A stretch of DNA of 64,000 nt from Agelas oroides (Eukaryota; Porifera; Demospongiae; Agelasida; Agelasidae), in contig OX422197.1 in assembly GCA_949130485.1 (NCBI GenBank), positions 2,271,603 to 2,335,602 of the forward strand, in the 5' to 3' direction. A model generated the notes under the pieces. The model had not been told where the DNA came from, ran no database searches, and worked only from the letters and a program-made list of their open reading frames with translations. The first letter of the stretch is position 1. The number at the start of each line of letters is the position of its first letter. Below, piece by piece: positions 11,604 through 25,259 of the stretch. The position numbers were made by a program, and so were the translations under genes.

Positions 11604-12401
11604 CTCTTCTTGACTCTACTTGACTGTACTACATTCTACCATGGCTGTACTTTGTTCCATTTAGCTCTACTACACTCTACCATGGTCTACTACATTATAA
11701 CAAGGCTCTACTTGACTCTACATGATTCTACTACATTCTACCTTGGCTCTACTTGGCTGTACCTGGCTCTACTACACTCTGCCATGGCTCTAGTACATTC
11801 TACCAAGGCTCTACTTCACTGTACATGACTCTACTGCATTCTACCAAGGCTCTACTTGACTCTATACGACTCTACTACTCTCTACCATGATTCTACTTGG
11901 CTGTACCTGTCTGTACTACACTCTACAATGGCTCTACTACATTCTACCAAGGCTCTACTTGGCTGAACCTGGCTGTACTACACACTGCCATGGCTCTACT
12001 GCATTCTACCAAGGCTCTTGGCTGTACATGACTCTACTACATTCTACAAAGGCCCTACTTGACTCTACTTCATTCTACTACACTCCACCATGGCTCTGCG
12101 TGGCTCTACTTGACTCTACTATACTCTACCAAGGTCTACTACATTCTACCAAGGCTCTACTTGACTCTACATGACTCTACTACATTCTACCATGGCTCTA
12201 CTTGACTCTACTTGACTGTACTAAACTCTACTATGGCTCTACTACATTCTACCAAGGCTCTACTTGACTCTACACGACTCTACTACTCTCTACCATGACT
12301 CTACTTGGATGTACCTGTCTGTACTACACTCCACCATGCCTCTAATACATTCTACCAAGGCTCTACTTGACTCTACATGACTCTACTTCATTCCACCATT
12401 G
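11604..12401 (+). repeat. A/C composite unit, 798 bp
   Basis: A close copy of 658-1455 at an offset of 10,946 bp. Private variants are ACATTATAACAAGG near 11692 and CACACTGCC near 11981. It corresponds to 17283-18080 in the second copy of the 5,679 bp arrangement. Confidence 0.87.
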
Positions 12402-12996
12402 CTCTTCTTCACTCTGCTTGACTGTACTACATTCTACCATGGCTGTACTTGGTTCCACTTAGCTCTACTACACTCTACCATGGTCTACTACATTCTACCA
12501 AGGTTCTACTTGACTCTACATGATCCTACTACATTCTACCTTGGATCTACTTCGCTGTACCTGGCTATACTACACTCTACCATGGCTATACTACATTCTA
12601 CCAAGGCTCTACTTCACTTTACATGACTCTACTACGTTCTACAAAGGCCCTTCTTGACTCTACTTCACTCTACTACACTCCACCGTGGCTGTATGTGGCT
12701 CTACTGGACTCTACTATACTCTACCATGGTCTACTCCATTCTACAAAGGCTATACTTGACTCTACATGATTCTAATACATTCTACCATGGAACTACTTGA
12801 CTCTACTTGACTGTACTAAACTCTACTATGGCTCTACTACAATCTACCAAGGCTCTACTTGCCTCTACAAGACTCTACTACTCTCTACAATGACTCTACT
12901 TGGCTGTACCTGTCTGTACTACACTCTACCATGGCTCTACTACATTCTACCAAGGCTCTACTTGACTCTACATGACTCTCCTTCATTGCACCATGG
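12402..12996 (+). repeat. Class A unit, 595 bp
   Basis: A close copy of the first unit of the window (63-657) at an offset of 12,339 bp. It has CTCTTCTTCA and CTCTGCTTGA at its start. It has no counterpart in the second 5,679 bp block, so it belongs to the segment that was not carried over. Confidence 0.88.
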
Positions 12997-13815
12997 CTCT
13001 TCTTGACTCTACTTGACTGTACTACATTCTACCATAGCTGTACTTTGTTCCATTTAGCTCTACTACACTCTACCATGGTCTACTACATTCTAACAAGGCT
13101 CTACTTGACTCTACATGATTCTACTACATTCTACCTTCGCTCTACTTGGCTGTACCTGGCTCTACTACACTCTGCCATGGCTCTACTACACTCTGCCATG
13201 GCTCTACTACATTCTACCAAGGCTCTACTTCACTGTACATGACTCTACTACATTCTACCAAGGCTCTACTTGACTCTATACGACTCTACTACTCTCTACC
13301 ATGATTCTACTTGGCTGTACCTGTCTGTACTACACTCTACAATGGCTCTACTACATTCTACCAAGGCTCTACTTGGCTGAACCTGGCTGTACTACACACT
13401 GCCATGGCTCTACTGCATTCTACCAAGGCTCTTGGCTTTACATGACTCTACTACATTCTACAAAGACCCTACTTGACTCTACTTCATTCTACTACACTCC
13501 ACCATGGCTCTGCGTGGCTCTACTTGACTCTACTATACTCTACCAAGGTCTACTACATTCTACCAAGGCTCTACTTGACTCTACATGACTCTACTACATT
13601 CTACCATGGCTCTACTTGACTCTACTTGACTGTACTAAACTCTACTATGGCTCTACTACATTCTACCAAGGCTCTACTTGACTCTACACGACTCTACTAC
13701 TCTCCACCATGACTCTACTTGGCTGTACCTGTCTGTACTACACTCTACCATGGCTCTACTACATTCTACCAAGGCTCTACTTGACTCTACATGATTCTAC
13801 TTCATTCTACCATTG
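12997..13815 (+). repeat. A/C composite with a local 21 bp duplication, 819 bp
   Basis: A copy of 658-1455 (offset 12,339 bp, then 12,360 bp after the duplication). It is 21 bp longer because the half-repeat at 13160-13180 is repeated exactly at 13181-13201. Confidence 0.88.
13160..13201 (+). repeat. Exact 21 bp tandem duplication of one half-repeat
   Basis: The 21 bp half-repeat CTCTACTACA plus CTCTGCCATGG occurs twice without a mismatch. The sister copies at 658 and 11604 have it once. This shows that half-repeats are gained or lost as units. Confidence 0.9.
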
Positions 13816-16800
13816 CTCTTCTTGACTCTACTTGACTCTACTACACTCTACCATGGCTGCATGTACTTGGTTCTACTTAGCTCTACTACACCCTATCATT
13901 GTTCTTCTACATTCTACCATGGGTCTATTTGCCTCAACATGACTTTACTGCACTCTACCATGGCTCTACTTGACTGTACCTGGCTATACTACACTCTGCC
14001 ATGGCTCTACTTGGCTGTACCTGGCTCTACTATACTCTACCATGGTCTACTACATTCTACCAAGGCTCTACTTGACTCTACATGACTCTACTTCATTCCA
14101 CCATTGCTCTTCTAGACTCTACTTGACTGTACTACATTCTACCGTGGCTGTACTTGGTTCCATTTATCTCTACTACACTCTACCATCTTCTACTACATTC
14201 TACCAAGGCTCTACTTGGCTGAACCTGGCTGTACTACACTCTGCCATGGCTCTAGTACATTCTACCAAGGCTCTTCGCTGTACATGACTCTACTACATTC
14301 TACAAAGGCCCTACTTGACTCTACTTCACTCTACTTCACTCCACCATGGCTCTGCGTCGCTCTACTTGACTCTACTATACTCTGCCAAGGTCTACTACAT
14401 TCTACCAAGGCTCTCCTTGACTCTACATGACTCTACTACATTCTACCATAGCTCTACTTCACTCTACTTGACTGTACTAAACTCTACTATGGCTCTACTA
14501 CATTCTACCAAGGCTCTACTTGACTCTACACGACTCTACTACTCTCTACCATGACTCTACTTGGATGTACCTGTCTGTACTACACTACACCATGGCTCTA
14601 CTACATTCTACCAAGGCTCTACTTGACTCTACATGACTGTACTTCATTCCACCATTGCTCTTCTTGACTCTACTTGACTGTACTAAATTCTGCCATGGCT
14701 GTACTTGGTTCCACTTAGCTCTACTACACTCTACCATGGTCTACTACATTCTACCAAGGCTCTACTTGACTCTACATGATCCTACTACATCCTACCTTGG
14801 CTCTACTTGGCTGTACCTGGCTGTACGACACTCTGCCATGGCTCTACTACATTCTACCAAGGCTCTACTTCACTTTACATGACTCTACTACATTCTACAA
14901 AGGCCCTTCTTGACTCTACTTCACTCTACTACACTCCACCGTGGCTCTATGTGGCTCTACGGGACTCTACTATACTCTACCATGGTCTACTCCATTCTAC
15001 CAAGGCTATACTTGACTCTACATGATTCTAATACATTCTACCATGGATCTACTTGACTCTACTTGACTGTACTAAACTCTACTATGGCTCTACTACATTC
15101 TACCAAGGCTCTACTTGCCTCTACACGACCCTACTACTCTCTACAATGACTCTACTTGGCTGTAGCTGTCTGTACTACACTCTACCATGGCTCTACTACA
15201 TTCTACCAAGGCTCTACTTGACTCTACATGACTCTACTTCATTCCACCATTGCTCTTCTTGACTCTACTTGACTGTACTACATTCTACCATGGCTGTACT
15301 TTGTTCCATTTAGCTCTACTACACTCTACCATGGTCTACTACATTCTAACAAGGCTCTACTTGACTCTACATGATTCTACTACATTCTACCTTGGCTCTA
15401 CTTGGCTGTACCTGGCTCTACTACACTCTACCATGGCTCTACTACATTCTACCAAGGCTCTACTTCACTGTACATGACTCTACTACATTCTACAAAGGCC
15501 CTTCTTGACTCTACTTCACTCTACTACACTCCACCGTGGCTCTACGTGGCTCTACTGGACTCTACTATGCTCTACCGTGGTCTACTCCATTCTACCAAGG
15601 CTCTACTTGTCTCTACATGATTCTACTGCATTCTAACATGGATCTACTTGACTTTACTTGACTGTACTAAACTCTACTATGGCTCTACTCCATTCTACCA
15701 AGGCTCTACTTGACTCTACACGACTCTACTACTCTCTACAATGACTCTACTTGGCTGTACCTGTCTGTACTACACTCTACCATGGCTATACTACATTCTA
15801 CCAAGGCTCTACTAGACTCTACATGACTCTACTTCATTCTACCAATCCTCTTCTTAACTCTACTTGACTCTACTACACTCTACCATGGCTGTACTTGGTT
15901 CTACTTAGCTCTACTACACCCTATCATTGCTCTTCTACATTCTACCATGGGTCTATTTGCCTAAACATGACTCTACTACACTCTACCATGGCTCTACTTC
16001 GCTGTACTTGGCTCTACTACACTCTGCCATGGCTCTACTACATTCTACCAATGCTCTACTTGACTCTACATGACTCTACTACATTCTCCCATGGCCCTAC
16101 GTGACTCTACTTCACTCTACTACAGTCTACCATGGCTCTACGTGGCTCTACTTGATTCTACTACTCTCTACCATGGTCTACTTGACGCTACATGACTCTA
16201 CTACATTTTACCATGGCTCTAATTGACTCTACTTGACTGTACTACACACTTCCATGGCTCTACTACATTCCACCAAGGCTCTACTTGACTCTATACGACT
16301 CTACTACTCTCTATCATGATTCTACTTGGCTGTACCTGTCTGTACTACACTCTACAATGGCTCTACTACATTCTACCAAGGCTCTACTTGGCTGAACCTG
16401 GCTGTACTACACTCTGCCATGGCTCTACTGCATTCTACCAAAGCTCTTGGCTGTACATGACTCTACTACATTCTACAAAGACCTTACATGACTCTACTTC
16501 ACTCTACTACACTCCACCATGGCTCTGAGTGGCTCTACTTGACTCTACTGTACGCTACCAAGGTCTACTACATTCTACCAAGGCTCTACTTGACTCTACA
16601 TGACTCTACTACATTCTACCATGGCTCTACTTCACTCTACTTGACTGTACTAAACTCTACTATGGCTCTACTACATTCTACCAAGGCTCTACTTGACTCT
16701 ACACGACTCTACTACTCTCTACCATGACTCTACTTGGATGTACCTGTCTGTACTACACTCCACCATGGCTCTACTACATTCTACCAAGGCTCTACTATAC

Positions 16801-18080
16801 TCTTCATGATCCTACTACATTCTACCTTGGCTCTACTTGGCTGTACCTGGCTATACTACACTCTACCATGGCTCTACTACATTCTACCAAGGCTCTACTT
16901 CACTTTACATGACTCTACTACATTGTACAATGGCCCTTCTTGACTCTACTTCACTCTACTACACTCCACCGTGGCTGTATGTGGCTCTACTGGACTCTAC
17001 TATACTCTACCATGGTCTACTCCATTCTACCAAGGCTATACTTGACTCTACATGATTCTAATACATTCTACCATGGATCTACTTGACTCTACTTGACTGT
17101 ACTAAACTCTACTATGGCTCAACTACAATCTACCAAGGCTCTACTTGCCTCTACAAGACTCTACTACTCTCTACAATGACTCTACTTGGCTGTACCTGTC
17201 TGTACTACACTCTACCATGGCTCTACTACATTCTACCAAGGCTCTACTTGACTCTACATGACTCTTCTTCATTGCACCATGGCTCTTCTTGACTCTACTT
17301 GACTGTACTACATTCTACCATGGCTGTACTTTGTTCCATTTAGCTCTACTACACTCTACCATGGTCTACTACATTATAACAAGGCTCTACTTGACTCTAC
17401 ATGATTCTACTACATTCTACCTTGGCTCTACTTGGCTGTACCTGGCTCTACTACACTCTGCCATGGCTCTAGTACATTCTACCAAGGCTCTACTTCACTG
17501 TACATGACTCTACTGCATTCTACCAAGGCTCTACTTGACTCTATACGACTCTACTACTCTCTACCATGATTCTACTTGGCTGTACCTGTCTGTACTACAC
17601 TCTACAATGGCTCTACTACATTCTACCAAGGCTCTACTTGGCTGAACCTGGCTGTACTTCACACTGCCATGGCTCTACTGCATTCTACCAAGGCTCTTGG
17701 CTTTACATGACTCTACTACATTCTACAAAGACCCTACTTGACTCTACTTCATTCTACTACACTCCACCATGGATCTGCGTGGCTCTACTTGACTCTACTA
17801 TACTCTACCAAGGTCTACTACATTCTACCAAGGCTCTACATGACTCTACATGACTCTACTACATTCTACCATGGCTCTACTTGACTCTACTTGACTGTAC
17901 TAAACTCTACTATGGCTCTACTACATTCTATCTAGGCTCTACTTGACTCTACACGACTCTACTACTCTCTACCATGACTCTACTTGGATGTACCTGTCTG
18001 TACTACACTCCACCATGGCTCTACTACATTCTACCAAGGCTCTACTTGACTCTACATGACTCTACTTCATTCCACCATTG
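13816..18080 (+). repeat. 5,679-bp-spaced block, copy 2
   Basis: Second copy of 8137-12401. Its units are a B-A-C fusion (13816), class A at 14658 and 15253, a BC plus truncated A unit (15848) and an A/C composite (17283). New single-base variants include CTTGCCTCTACACGACCC near 15115, a TGTAGCTG near 15161 and CATTTTACC near 16204. At about 18080 it switches to sequence matching 1456 onward, so the copy was joined to another duplicated segment. Confidence 0.9.
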
Positions 18081-20145
18081 CTCTACTTGACTCTACATGA
18101 TTCTACTACATTCTACCTTGGCTCTACTTGGCTGTACCTGGCTCTACTACACTCTGCCATGGCTCTACTACATTCTACCAAGGCTCTACTTCACTGTAGA
18201 TGACTCTACTGCATTCTACCAAGGCTCTACTTGACTCTATACGACTCTACTACTCTCTACCATGATTCTACTTGGCTGTACCTGTCTGTACTACACTCTA
18301 CAATGGCTCTACTACATTCTACCAAGGCTCTACTTGGCTGAACCTGGCTGTACTACACACTGCCATGGCTCTACTGCATTCTACCAAGGCTCTTGGATTT
18401 ACATGACTCTACTACATTCTACAAAGGCCCTACTTGACTCTACTTCATTCTACTACACTCCACCATGGCTCTGCGTGGCTCTACTTGACTCTACTATACT
18501 CTACCAAGGTCTACTACATTCTACCAAGGCTCTACTTGACTCTACATGACTCTACTACATTCTACCATGGCTCTACTTGACTCTACTTGACTGTACTAAA
18601 CTCTACTATGGCTCTACTACATTCTACCAAGTCTCTACTTGACTCTACACGACTCTACTACTCTCTGCCATGACTCTACTTGGATGTACCTGTCTGTACT
18701 ACACTCCACCATGGCTCTACTACATTCTACCAAGGCTCTACTTGACTCTACATGACTCTACTTCATTCCACCATTGCTCTTCTTGACTCTACTTCACTGT
18801 ACTACATTCTACCATGGCTGTACTTGGTTCCACTTAGCTCTACTACACTCTACCATGGTCTACTACATTCTACCAAGGCTCTACTTGACTCTACATGATT
18901 CTACTACATTCTACTACATTCTACCTAGGCTCTACTTGGCTGTACCTCGCTCTACTATATTCTGCCATGGCTCTACTACATTCTACCAAGGCTCTACTTC
19001 ACTTTACATGACTCTACTACATTCTACAAAGGCCCTTCTTGACTCTACTTCACTCTACTACACTCCACCGTGGCTCTATGTAGCTCTACTTGACTCCACT
19101 ATACTCTACCATGGTCTACTCCATTCTACCACGATTCTACTTGACTCTACATGACTCTACTACATTCTACCATGGATCTACTTGACTCTACTTGACTGTA
19201 CTAAACTCTACTATGGCTCTACTACATTCTCCCAAGGCTCTACTTGACTCTACACGACTCTACTGCTCTCTACCATGACTCTTCTTGGCTGTACCTGTCT
19301 GTACTACACTCTACCATGGCTCTACTACATTCTACCAAGGCTCTACTTGACTCTACATGATTCTACTTCATTCTACCATTGCTCTTCTTGACTCTACTTG
19401 ACTCTACTACACTCTACCATGGCTGCATGTACTTGGTTCTCCTTAGCTCTACTACACCCTATCATTGTTCTTCTACATTCTACCATGGGTCTATTTGCCT
19501 CAACATGACTCTACTACACTCTACCATGGCTCTACTTCGCTGTACTTGGATCTACTACACTCTGCCATGGCTCTACTACATTCTACCAATGCTCTACTTG
19601 ACTCTACATGACTCAACTACATTCTTCCATGGCCCTACATGACTCTACTTCACTCTACTACAGTCTACCATCGCTCTACGTGGCTCTACCTGACTGTACT
19701 ACACTCTACCATGGTCTACTTGACGCTACATGACTCTACTACATTCTACCATGGCTCTAATTGACTCTACTTGACTGTACTACACACTGCCATGGCTCTA
19801 CTACATTCTACCAAGGCTCTACTTGACTCTATACGACTCTACTACTCTCTACCATGATTCTACTTGGCTGTACCTGTCTGTACTACACTCTACAATGGCT
19901 CTACTACATTCTACCGAGGCTCTACTTGGCTGAACCTGGCTGTACTACACTCCGCCATGGCTCTACTACATTCTACCAAGGCTCTTGGCTGTACATGACT
20001 CTACCACATTCTACAAAGGCCCTACTTGACTCTACTTCACTCTACTACACTCCACCATGGCTCTGCGTGGCTCTACTTGACTCTACTATACTCTACCAAG
20101 GTCTACTCCATTCTACCAAGGCTCTACTTGACTCTACATGACTCT
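17283..20145 (+). repeat. Copy of 658-3520 at an offset of 16,625 bp
   Basis: Unit starts at 658, 1456, 2152 and 2757 reappear at 17283, 18081, 18777 and 19382, all 16,625 bp apart. The copy includes the ten-subunit deletion at 1456 and the extra subunit at 2274. Similarity ends near 3520/20145, where the first copy goes into a B fragment and the second continues in class C. Confidence 0.9.
18081..19381 (+). repeat. Shortened A/C composite (696 bp) and 605 bp class A unit
   Basis: Units at 18081 and 18777 repeat those at 1456 and 2152, including the same internal deletion and the same extra 10 bp subunit (18899-18918). Differences seen are single bases, for example CACTGTAGATG near 18192 and TCTACCTAGG near 18921. 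Confidence 0.88.
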
Positions 20146-20368
20146 ATTACATTCTACCATGGCTCTACTTCACTCTACTTGACTGTACTAAACTCTACTA
20201 TGGCTCTACTACATTCTACCAAGGCTCTACTTGACTCTACATGACTCTATTACTCTCTACCATGACTCTACTTGGATGTACCTGTCTGTACTACACTCCA
20301 CCATGGATCTACTACATTCTACCTAGGCTCTACTTGACTCTACATGACTCTACTTCATTCCACCATTG
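19382..20368 (+). repeat. BC composite unit, 987 bp
   Basis: Begins like 2757 with CTGCATGTACTTGG and the B markers near 19456 and 19489, then the C marker CTCTTGG near 19981. Its C-side end continues through CTCTACATGA and CTCTATTACT to a normal class A landmark at 20369. Confidence 0.85.
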
Positions 20369-22457
20369 CTCTTCTCGACTCTACTTGACTGTACTACATT
20401 CAACAATGGGTGTACTTGGTTCCCCTTAGCTCTACTACACTCTACCATGGTCTACTACATTCTACCAAGGCTCTACTTGACTCTACATGATCCTACTACA
20501 TTCTACCTTGGCTCTACTTTGCTGTACCTGGCTCTACTACACTCTGCAATGGCTCTACTACATTCCACCAAGGCTCTACTTCACTTTACATGACTCTACT
20601 ACATTCTACAAAGGCCCTTCTTGACTCTACTTCACTCTACTACACTCCACCGTGGCTCTATGTGGCTCTACTGGACTCTACTATACTCTACCATGGTCTA
20701 CTCCATTCTACCAAGGCTATACTTGACTCTACATGATTCTACTCGATTCTACCATGGATCTACTTGACTCTACTTGACTGTACTAAACTCTACTATGGCT
20801 CTACTACATTCTACCAAGGCTCTACTTGACTCTACACGACTCTACTACTCTCTACAATGACTCTACTTGGCTGTACCTGTCTGTACTACACTCTACCATG
20901 GCTCTACTACATTCTACCAAGGCTCTACTTGACTCTACATGACTCTGCTTCATTCCATCATTGATCTTCTTGACTCTACTTGACTGTACTACATTCTACC
21001 ATGGCTGTACTTTGTTCCATTTAGATCTACTACACTTCACCATGGTCTACTACATTCTACCAATGCTCTGCTTGCCTCTACATGATTCTACTACATTCTA
21101 GCTTGGCTCTACTTGGCTGTACCTGGCTCTACTACACTCTGCCATGGCTCTACTACATTCTACCAAGGCTCTACTTCACTTTACATGACTCTACTACATT
21201 CTACAAAGGCCCTCCTTGAGTCTACTTCACTCTACTACACTCCACCGTGGCTCTACGTGGCTCTACTAGACTCTACTATACTCTACCTTGGTCTACTCCA
21301 TTCTACCAAGGCTCTACTTGACTCTACATGATTCTACTACATTCTACCATGGATCTACTTGACTCTACTTGACTGTACTAAACTCTACGATGGCTCTACT
21401 ACATTCTACCAAGGCTCTACTTGACTCTACACCACTCTACTACTCTCTACAATGACTCTACTTGGCTGTACCTGTCTGTACTACACTCTACCATGGCTCT
21501 ACTACATTCTACCAAGGCTCTACTTGACTCTACATGACTCTACTTCATTCCATCATTGATCTTCTTGACTCTACTTGACTGTACTTCATTCTATCATGGC
21601 TGTACTTTGTTCCATTTAGATCTACTACACTTCACCATGGTCTACTACATTCTACCAAGGCTCTGCTTGCCTCTACATGATTCTACTACATTCTAGCTTG
21701 GCTCTACTTGGCTGTACCTGGCTCTACTACACTCTGCCATGGCTCTACTACATTCTACCAAGGCTCTACTTCACTTTACATGACTCTACTACATTCTACA
21801 AAGGCCCTCCTTGAGTCTACTTCACTCTACTACACCACCGTGGCTCTACGTGACTCTACTAGACTCTACTATACTCTACCTTTGTCTACTCCATTCTACC
21901 AAGGCTCTACTTGACTCTACATGATTCTACTACATTCTACCATGGATCTACTTGACTCTACTTGACTGTACTAAACTCTACGATGGCTCTACTACATTCT
22001 ACCAAGGCTCTACTTGACTCTACACGACTCTACTACTCTCTACAATGACTCTACTTGGCTGTACCTTTCTGTACTACACTCTACCATGGCTCTACTACAT
22101 TCTACCAAGGCTCTACTTGACTCTACATGACTCTACTTCATTCCACCATTCCTCTTCTTGACTCTACTTGACTCTACTACACTCTACCATGGCTGTACTT
22201 GGTTCTACTTAGCTCTACTACACCCTATCATTGTTCTTCTACATTCTACCATGGGTCTATTTGCCTCAACATAACTCTACTACACTCTACCATGGCTCTA
22301 CTTCGCTTTACTTGGCTCTACTACACTCTGCCATGGCTCTATACTACATTCTACCAATGCTCTACTTGACTCTACATGACTCTACTACATTCTCCCATGG
22401 CGCTACGTGACTCTACTTCACTCTACTACAGTCTACCATCGCTCTACGTGGCTCTAC
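19720..22457 (+). repeat. 2,738 bp tandem block, copy 1
   Basis: Unit order C, A (20369), A (20964), A (21559), B (22152). The second copy, from about 22458, repeats the first ~1.8 kb of it at an offset of 2,738 bp. 595+595+593+955 gives exactly 2,738 bp. The edges are approximate, since the block edges lie inside repeat sequence. Confidence 0.83.
20369..22151 (+). repeat. Three consecutive class A units, 595 + 595 + 593 bp
   Basis: Landmarks at 20369, 20964, 21559 and 22152. The second and third are the ATCTTCTTGA subtype. The third is 2 bp short, with a disturbed CTACACCACCGTGG around 21830 where others have CACTCCACCGTGG. This is the longest run of class A units in the first half of the window. 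Confidence 0.88.
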
Positions 22458-23106
22458 TTGACGCTACATGACTCTACTACATTCTACCATGGCTCTAATT
22501 GACTCTACTTGACTGTACTACACACTGCCATGGCTCTACTACATTCTACCAAGGCTCTACTTGACTCTATATGACTCTACTACTCTCTACCATGATTCTA
22601 CTTGGCTGTACCTGTCTGTACTACACTCTACAATGGCTCTACTACATTCTACCGAGGCTCTACTTGGCTGAACCTGGCTGTACTACACTCCGCCATGGCT
22701 CTACTACATTCTACCAAGGCTCTTGGCTGTACATGACTCTACTACATTCTACAAAGGCCCTACTTGACTCTACTTCACTCTACTACACTCCACCATGGCT
22801 CTGCGTGGCTCTACTTGACTCTACTATACTCTACCAAGGTCTACTCCATTCTACCAAGGCTCTACTTGACTCTACATGACTCTATTACATTCTACCATGG
22901 CTCTACTTCACTCTACTTGACTGTACTAAACTCTACTATGGCTCTACTACATTCTACCAAGGCTCTACTTGACTCTACATGACTCTATTACTCTCTACCA
23001 TGACTCTACTTGGATGTACCTGTCTGTACTACACTCCACCATGGATCTACTACATTCTACCTAGGCTCTACTTGACTCTACATGACTCTACTTCATTCCA
23101 CCATTG
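22152..23106 (+). repeat. BC composite unit, shortened, 955 bp
   Basis: A BC unit with a small 2 bp insertion (GGCTCTATACTACATTC near 22338). The CTCTACGTGG region joins directly to GACGCTACATGA near 22460, losing the subunits that normally lie between them. Confidence 0.82.
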
Positions 23107-24278
23107 CTCTTCTTGACTCTACTTGACTGTACTACATTCAACCATGGGTGTACTTGGTTCCCCTTAGCTCTACTACACTCTACCATGGTCTACTACATTC
23201 TACCAAGGCTCTACTTGACTCTACATGATCCTACTACATTCTACCTTGGCTTTACTTGGCTGTACCTGGCTCTACTACACTCTGCCATGGCTCTACTACA
23301 TTCCACCAAGGCTCTACTTCACTTTACATGACTCTACTACATTCTACAAAGGCCCTTCTTGACTCTACTTCACTCTACTACACTCCACCGTGGCTCTATG
23401 TGGCTCTACTGGACTCTACTATACTCTACCATGGTCTACTCCATTCTACCAAGGCTATACTTGACTCTACATGATTCTACTCCATTCTACCATGGATCTA
23501 CTTGACTCTACTTGACTGTACTAAACTCTACTATGGCTCTACTACATTCTACCAAGGCTCTACTTGACTCTACACGACTCTACTACTCTCTACAATGACT
23601 CTACTTGGCTGTACCTGTCTGTACTACACTCTACCATGGCTCTACTACATTCTACCAAGGCTCTACTTGACTCTACATGACTCTACTTCATTCCATCATT
23701 GATCTTCTTGACTCTACTTGACTGTACTACATTCTACCATGGCTGTACTTTGTTCCATTTAGATCTACTACACTTCACCATGGTCTACTACATTCTACCA
23801 AGGCTCTGCTTGCCTCTACATGATTCTACTACATTCTAGCTTGGCTCTACTTGGCTGTACCTGGCTCTACTACACTCTGCCATGGCTCTACTACATTCTA
23901 CCAAGGCTCTACTTCACTTTACATGACTCTACTACATTCTACAAAGGCCCTCCTTGAGTCTACTTCACTCTACTACACTCCACAGTGGCTCTACGTGGCT
24001 CTACTAGACTCTACTATACTCTACCTTGGTCTACTCCATTCTACCAAGGCTCTACTTGACTCTACATGATTCTACTACATTCTACCATGGATCTACTTGA
24101 CTCTACTTGACTGTACTAAACTCTACGATGGCTCTACTACATTCTACCAAGGCTCTACTTGACTCTACACGACTCTACTACTCTCTACAATGACTCTACT
24201 TGGCTGTACCTGTCTGTACTACACTCTACCATGGCTCTACTACATTCTACCAAGGCTCTACTTGACTCTACATGACTC
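22458..24278 (+). repeat. 2,738 bp tandem block, copy 2 (partial)
   Basis: Matches about 19720-21540 at a constant 2,738 bp shift, with shared variants such as CTACCGAGG, CACTCCGCC, CTCTATTACA and TACCTAGG. It covers the C segment and the class A units at 23107 and 23702. Similarity ends near 24278, where copy 1 has a third class A unit and copy 2 has a B unit. Confidence 0.86.
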
Positions 24279-24296
24279 TACTTCATTCTACCATTC
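23107..24296 (+). repeat. Two consecutive class A units, 595 + 595 bp
   Basis: Landmarks at 23107, 23702 and 24297. The second is the ATCTTCTTGA subtype and closely matches 3789-4383 (offset 19,913 bp). Private changes include CACAGTGG near 23982 in place of CACCGTGG. Confidence 0.88.
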
Positions 24297-25259
24297 CTCT
24301 TCTTGACTCTACTTGACTCTACTACACTCTACCATGGCTGTACTTGGTTCTACTTAGCTCTACTACACCCTATCATTGTTCTTCTACATTCTACCATGGG
24401 TCTATTTGCCTCAACATAACTCTACTACACTCTACCCTGGCTCTACTCCACTCTGCCATGGCTCTACTACATTCTACCAATGCTCTACTTGACTCTATAT
24501 GACTCTACTACATTCTCCCATGGCGCTACGTGACACTACTTCACTCTACTACAGTCTACCATGACTCTACGTGGCTCTACTTGACTCTACTACACTCTAC
24601 CATGGTCTACTTGACGCTACATGACTCTACTACATTCTACCATGGCTCTAATTGACTCTACTTGACTGTACTACACACTGCCATGGCTCTACTACATTCT
24701 ACCAAGACTCTACTCGACTCTATACGACTCTACTACTCTCTACCATGATTCTACTTGGCTGTACCTGTCTGTACTACACTCTACAATGGCTCTACTACAT
24801 TCTACCAAGGCTCTACTTGGCTGAACCTGGCTGTACTACACTCTGCCATGGCTCTACTACATTCTACCAAGGCTCTTGGCTGTACATGACTCTACTACAT
24901 TCTACAAAGGCCCTACTTGACTCTACTTCACTCTACTACACTCCACCATGGCTCTGCGTGGCTATACTTGACTCTACTATACTCTACCAAGGTCTACTAC
25001 ATTCTACCAAAGCTCTACTTGACTCTACATGACTCTACTACATTCTACCATGGCTCTACTTCACTCTACTTGACTGTACTAAACTCTACTATGGCTCTAC
25101 TACATTCTACCAAGGCTCTACTTGACTCTACACGACTCTACTACTCTCTACCATGACTCTACTTGGATGTACCTGTCTGTACTACACTCCACCATGGCTC
25201 TACTACATTCTACCAAGGCTCTACTTGACTCTACATGACTCTACTTCATTCCACCATTG
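24297..25259 (+). repeat. BC composite unit with 20 bp loss, 963 bp
   Basis: A copy of 4384-5366 in which two subunits are missing near 24435: CTCTACCCTGG joins CTCTACTCCA where the other copy has CTTCGCTTTACTTGG in between. The shared variants CCAAGACTCTACTCG and GGCTATACTTGA confirm the relationship (offset 19,893 bp after the deletion). Confidence 0.87.

Larger units (their letters stand above)
8137..12401 (+). repeat. 5,679-bp-spaced block, copy 1
   Basis: The ordered set of units with starts at 8137, 8428, 8979, 9574, 10169 and 11604 reappears at 13816, 14107, 14658, 15253, 15848 and 17283, every interval being 5,679 bp. I noticed only scattered single-base differences, for example CTACGATGG near 9403 against CTACTATGG in the second copy, and TCAATCTAC near 10433 against TCACTCTAC. 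High similarity begins near 8031/13710 and stops near 12400/18080. Confidence 0.92.
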
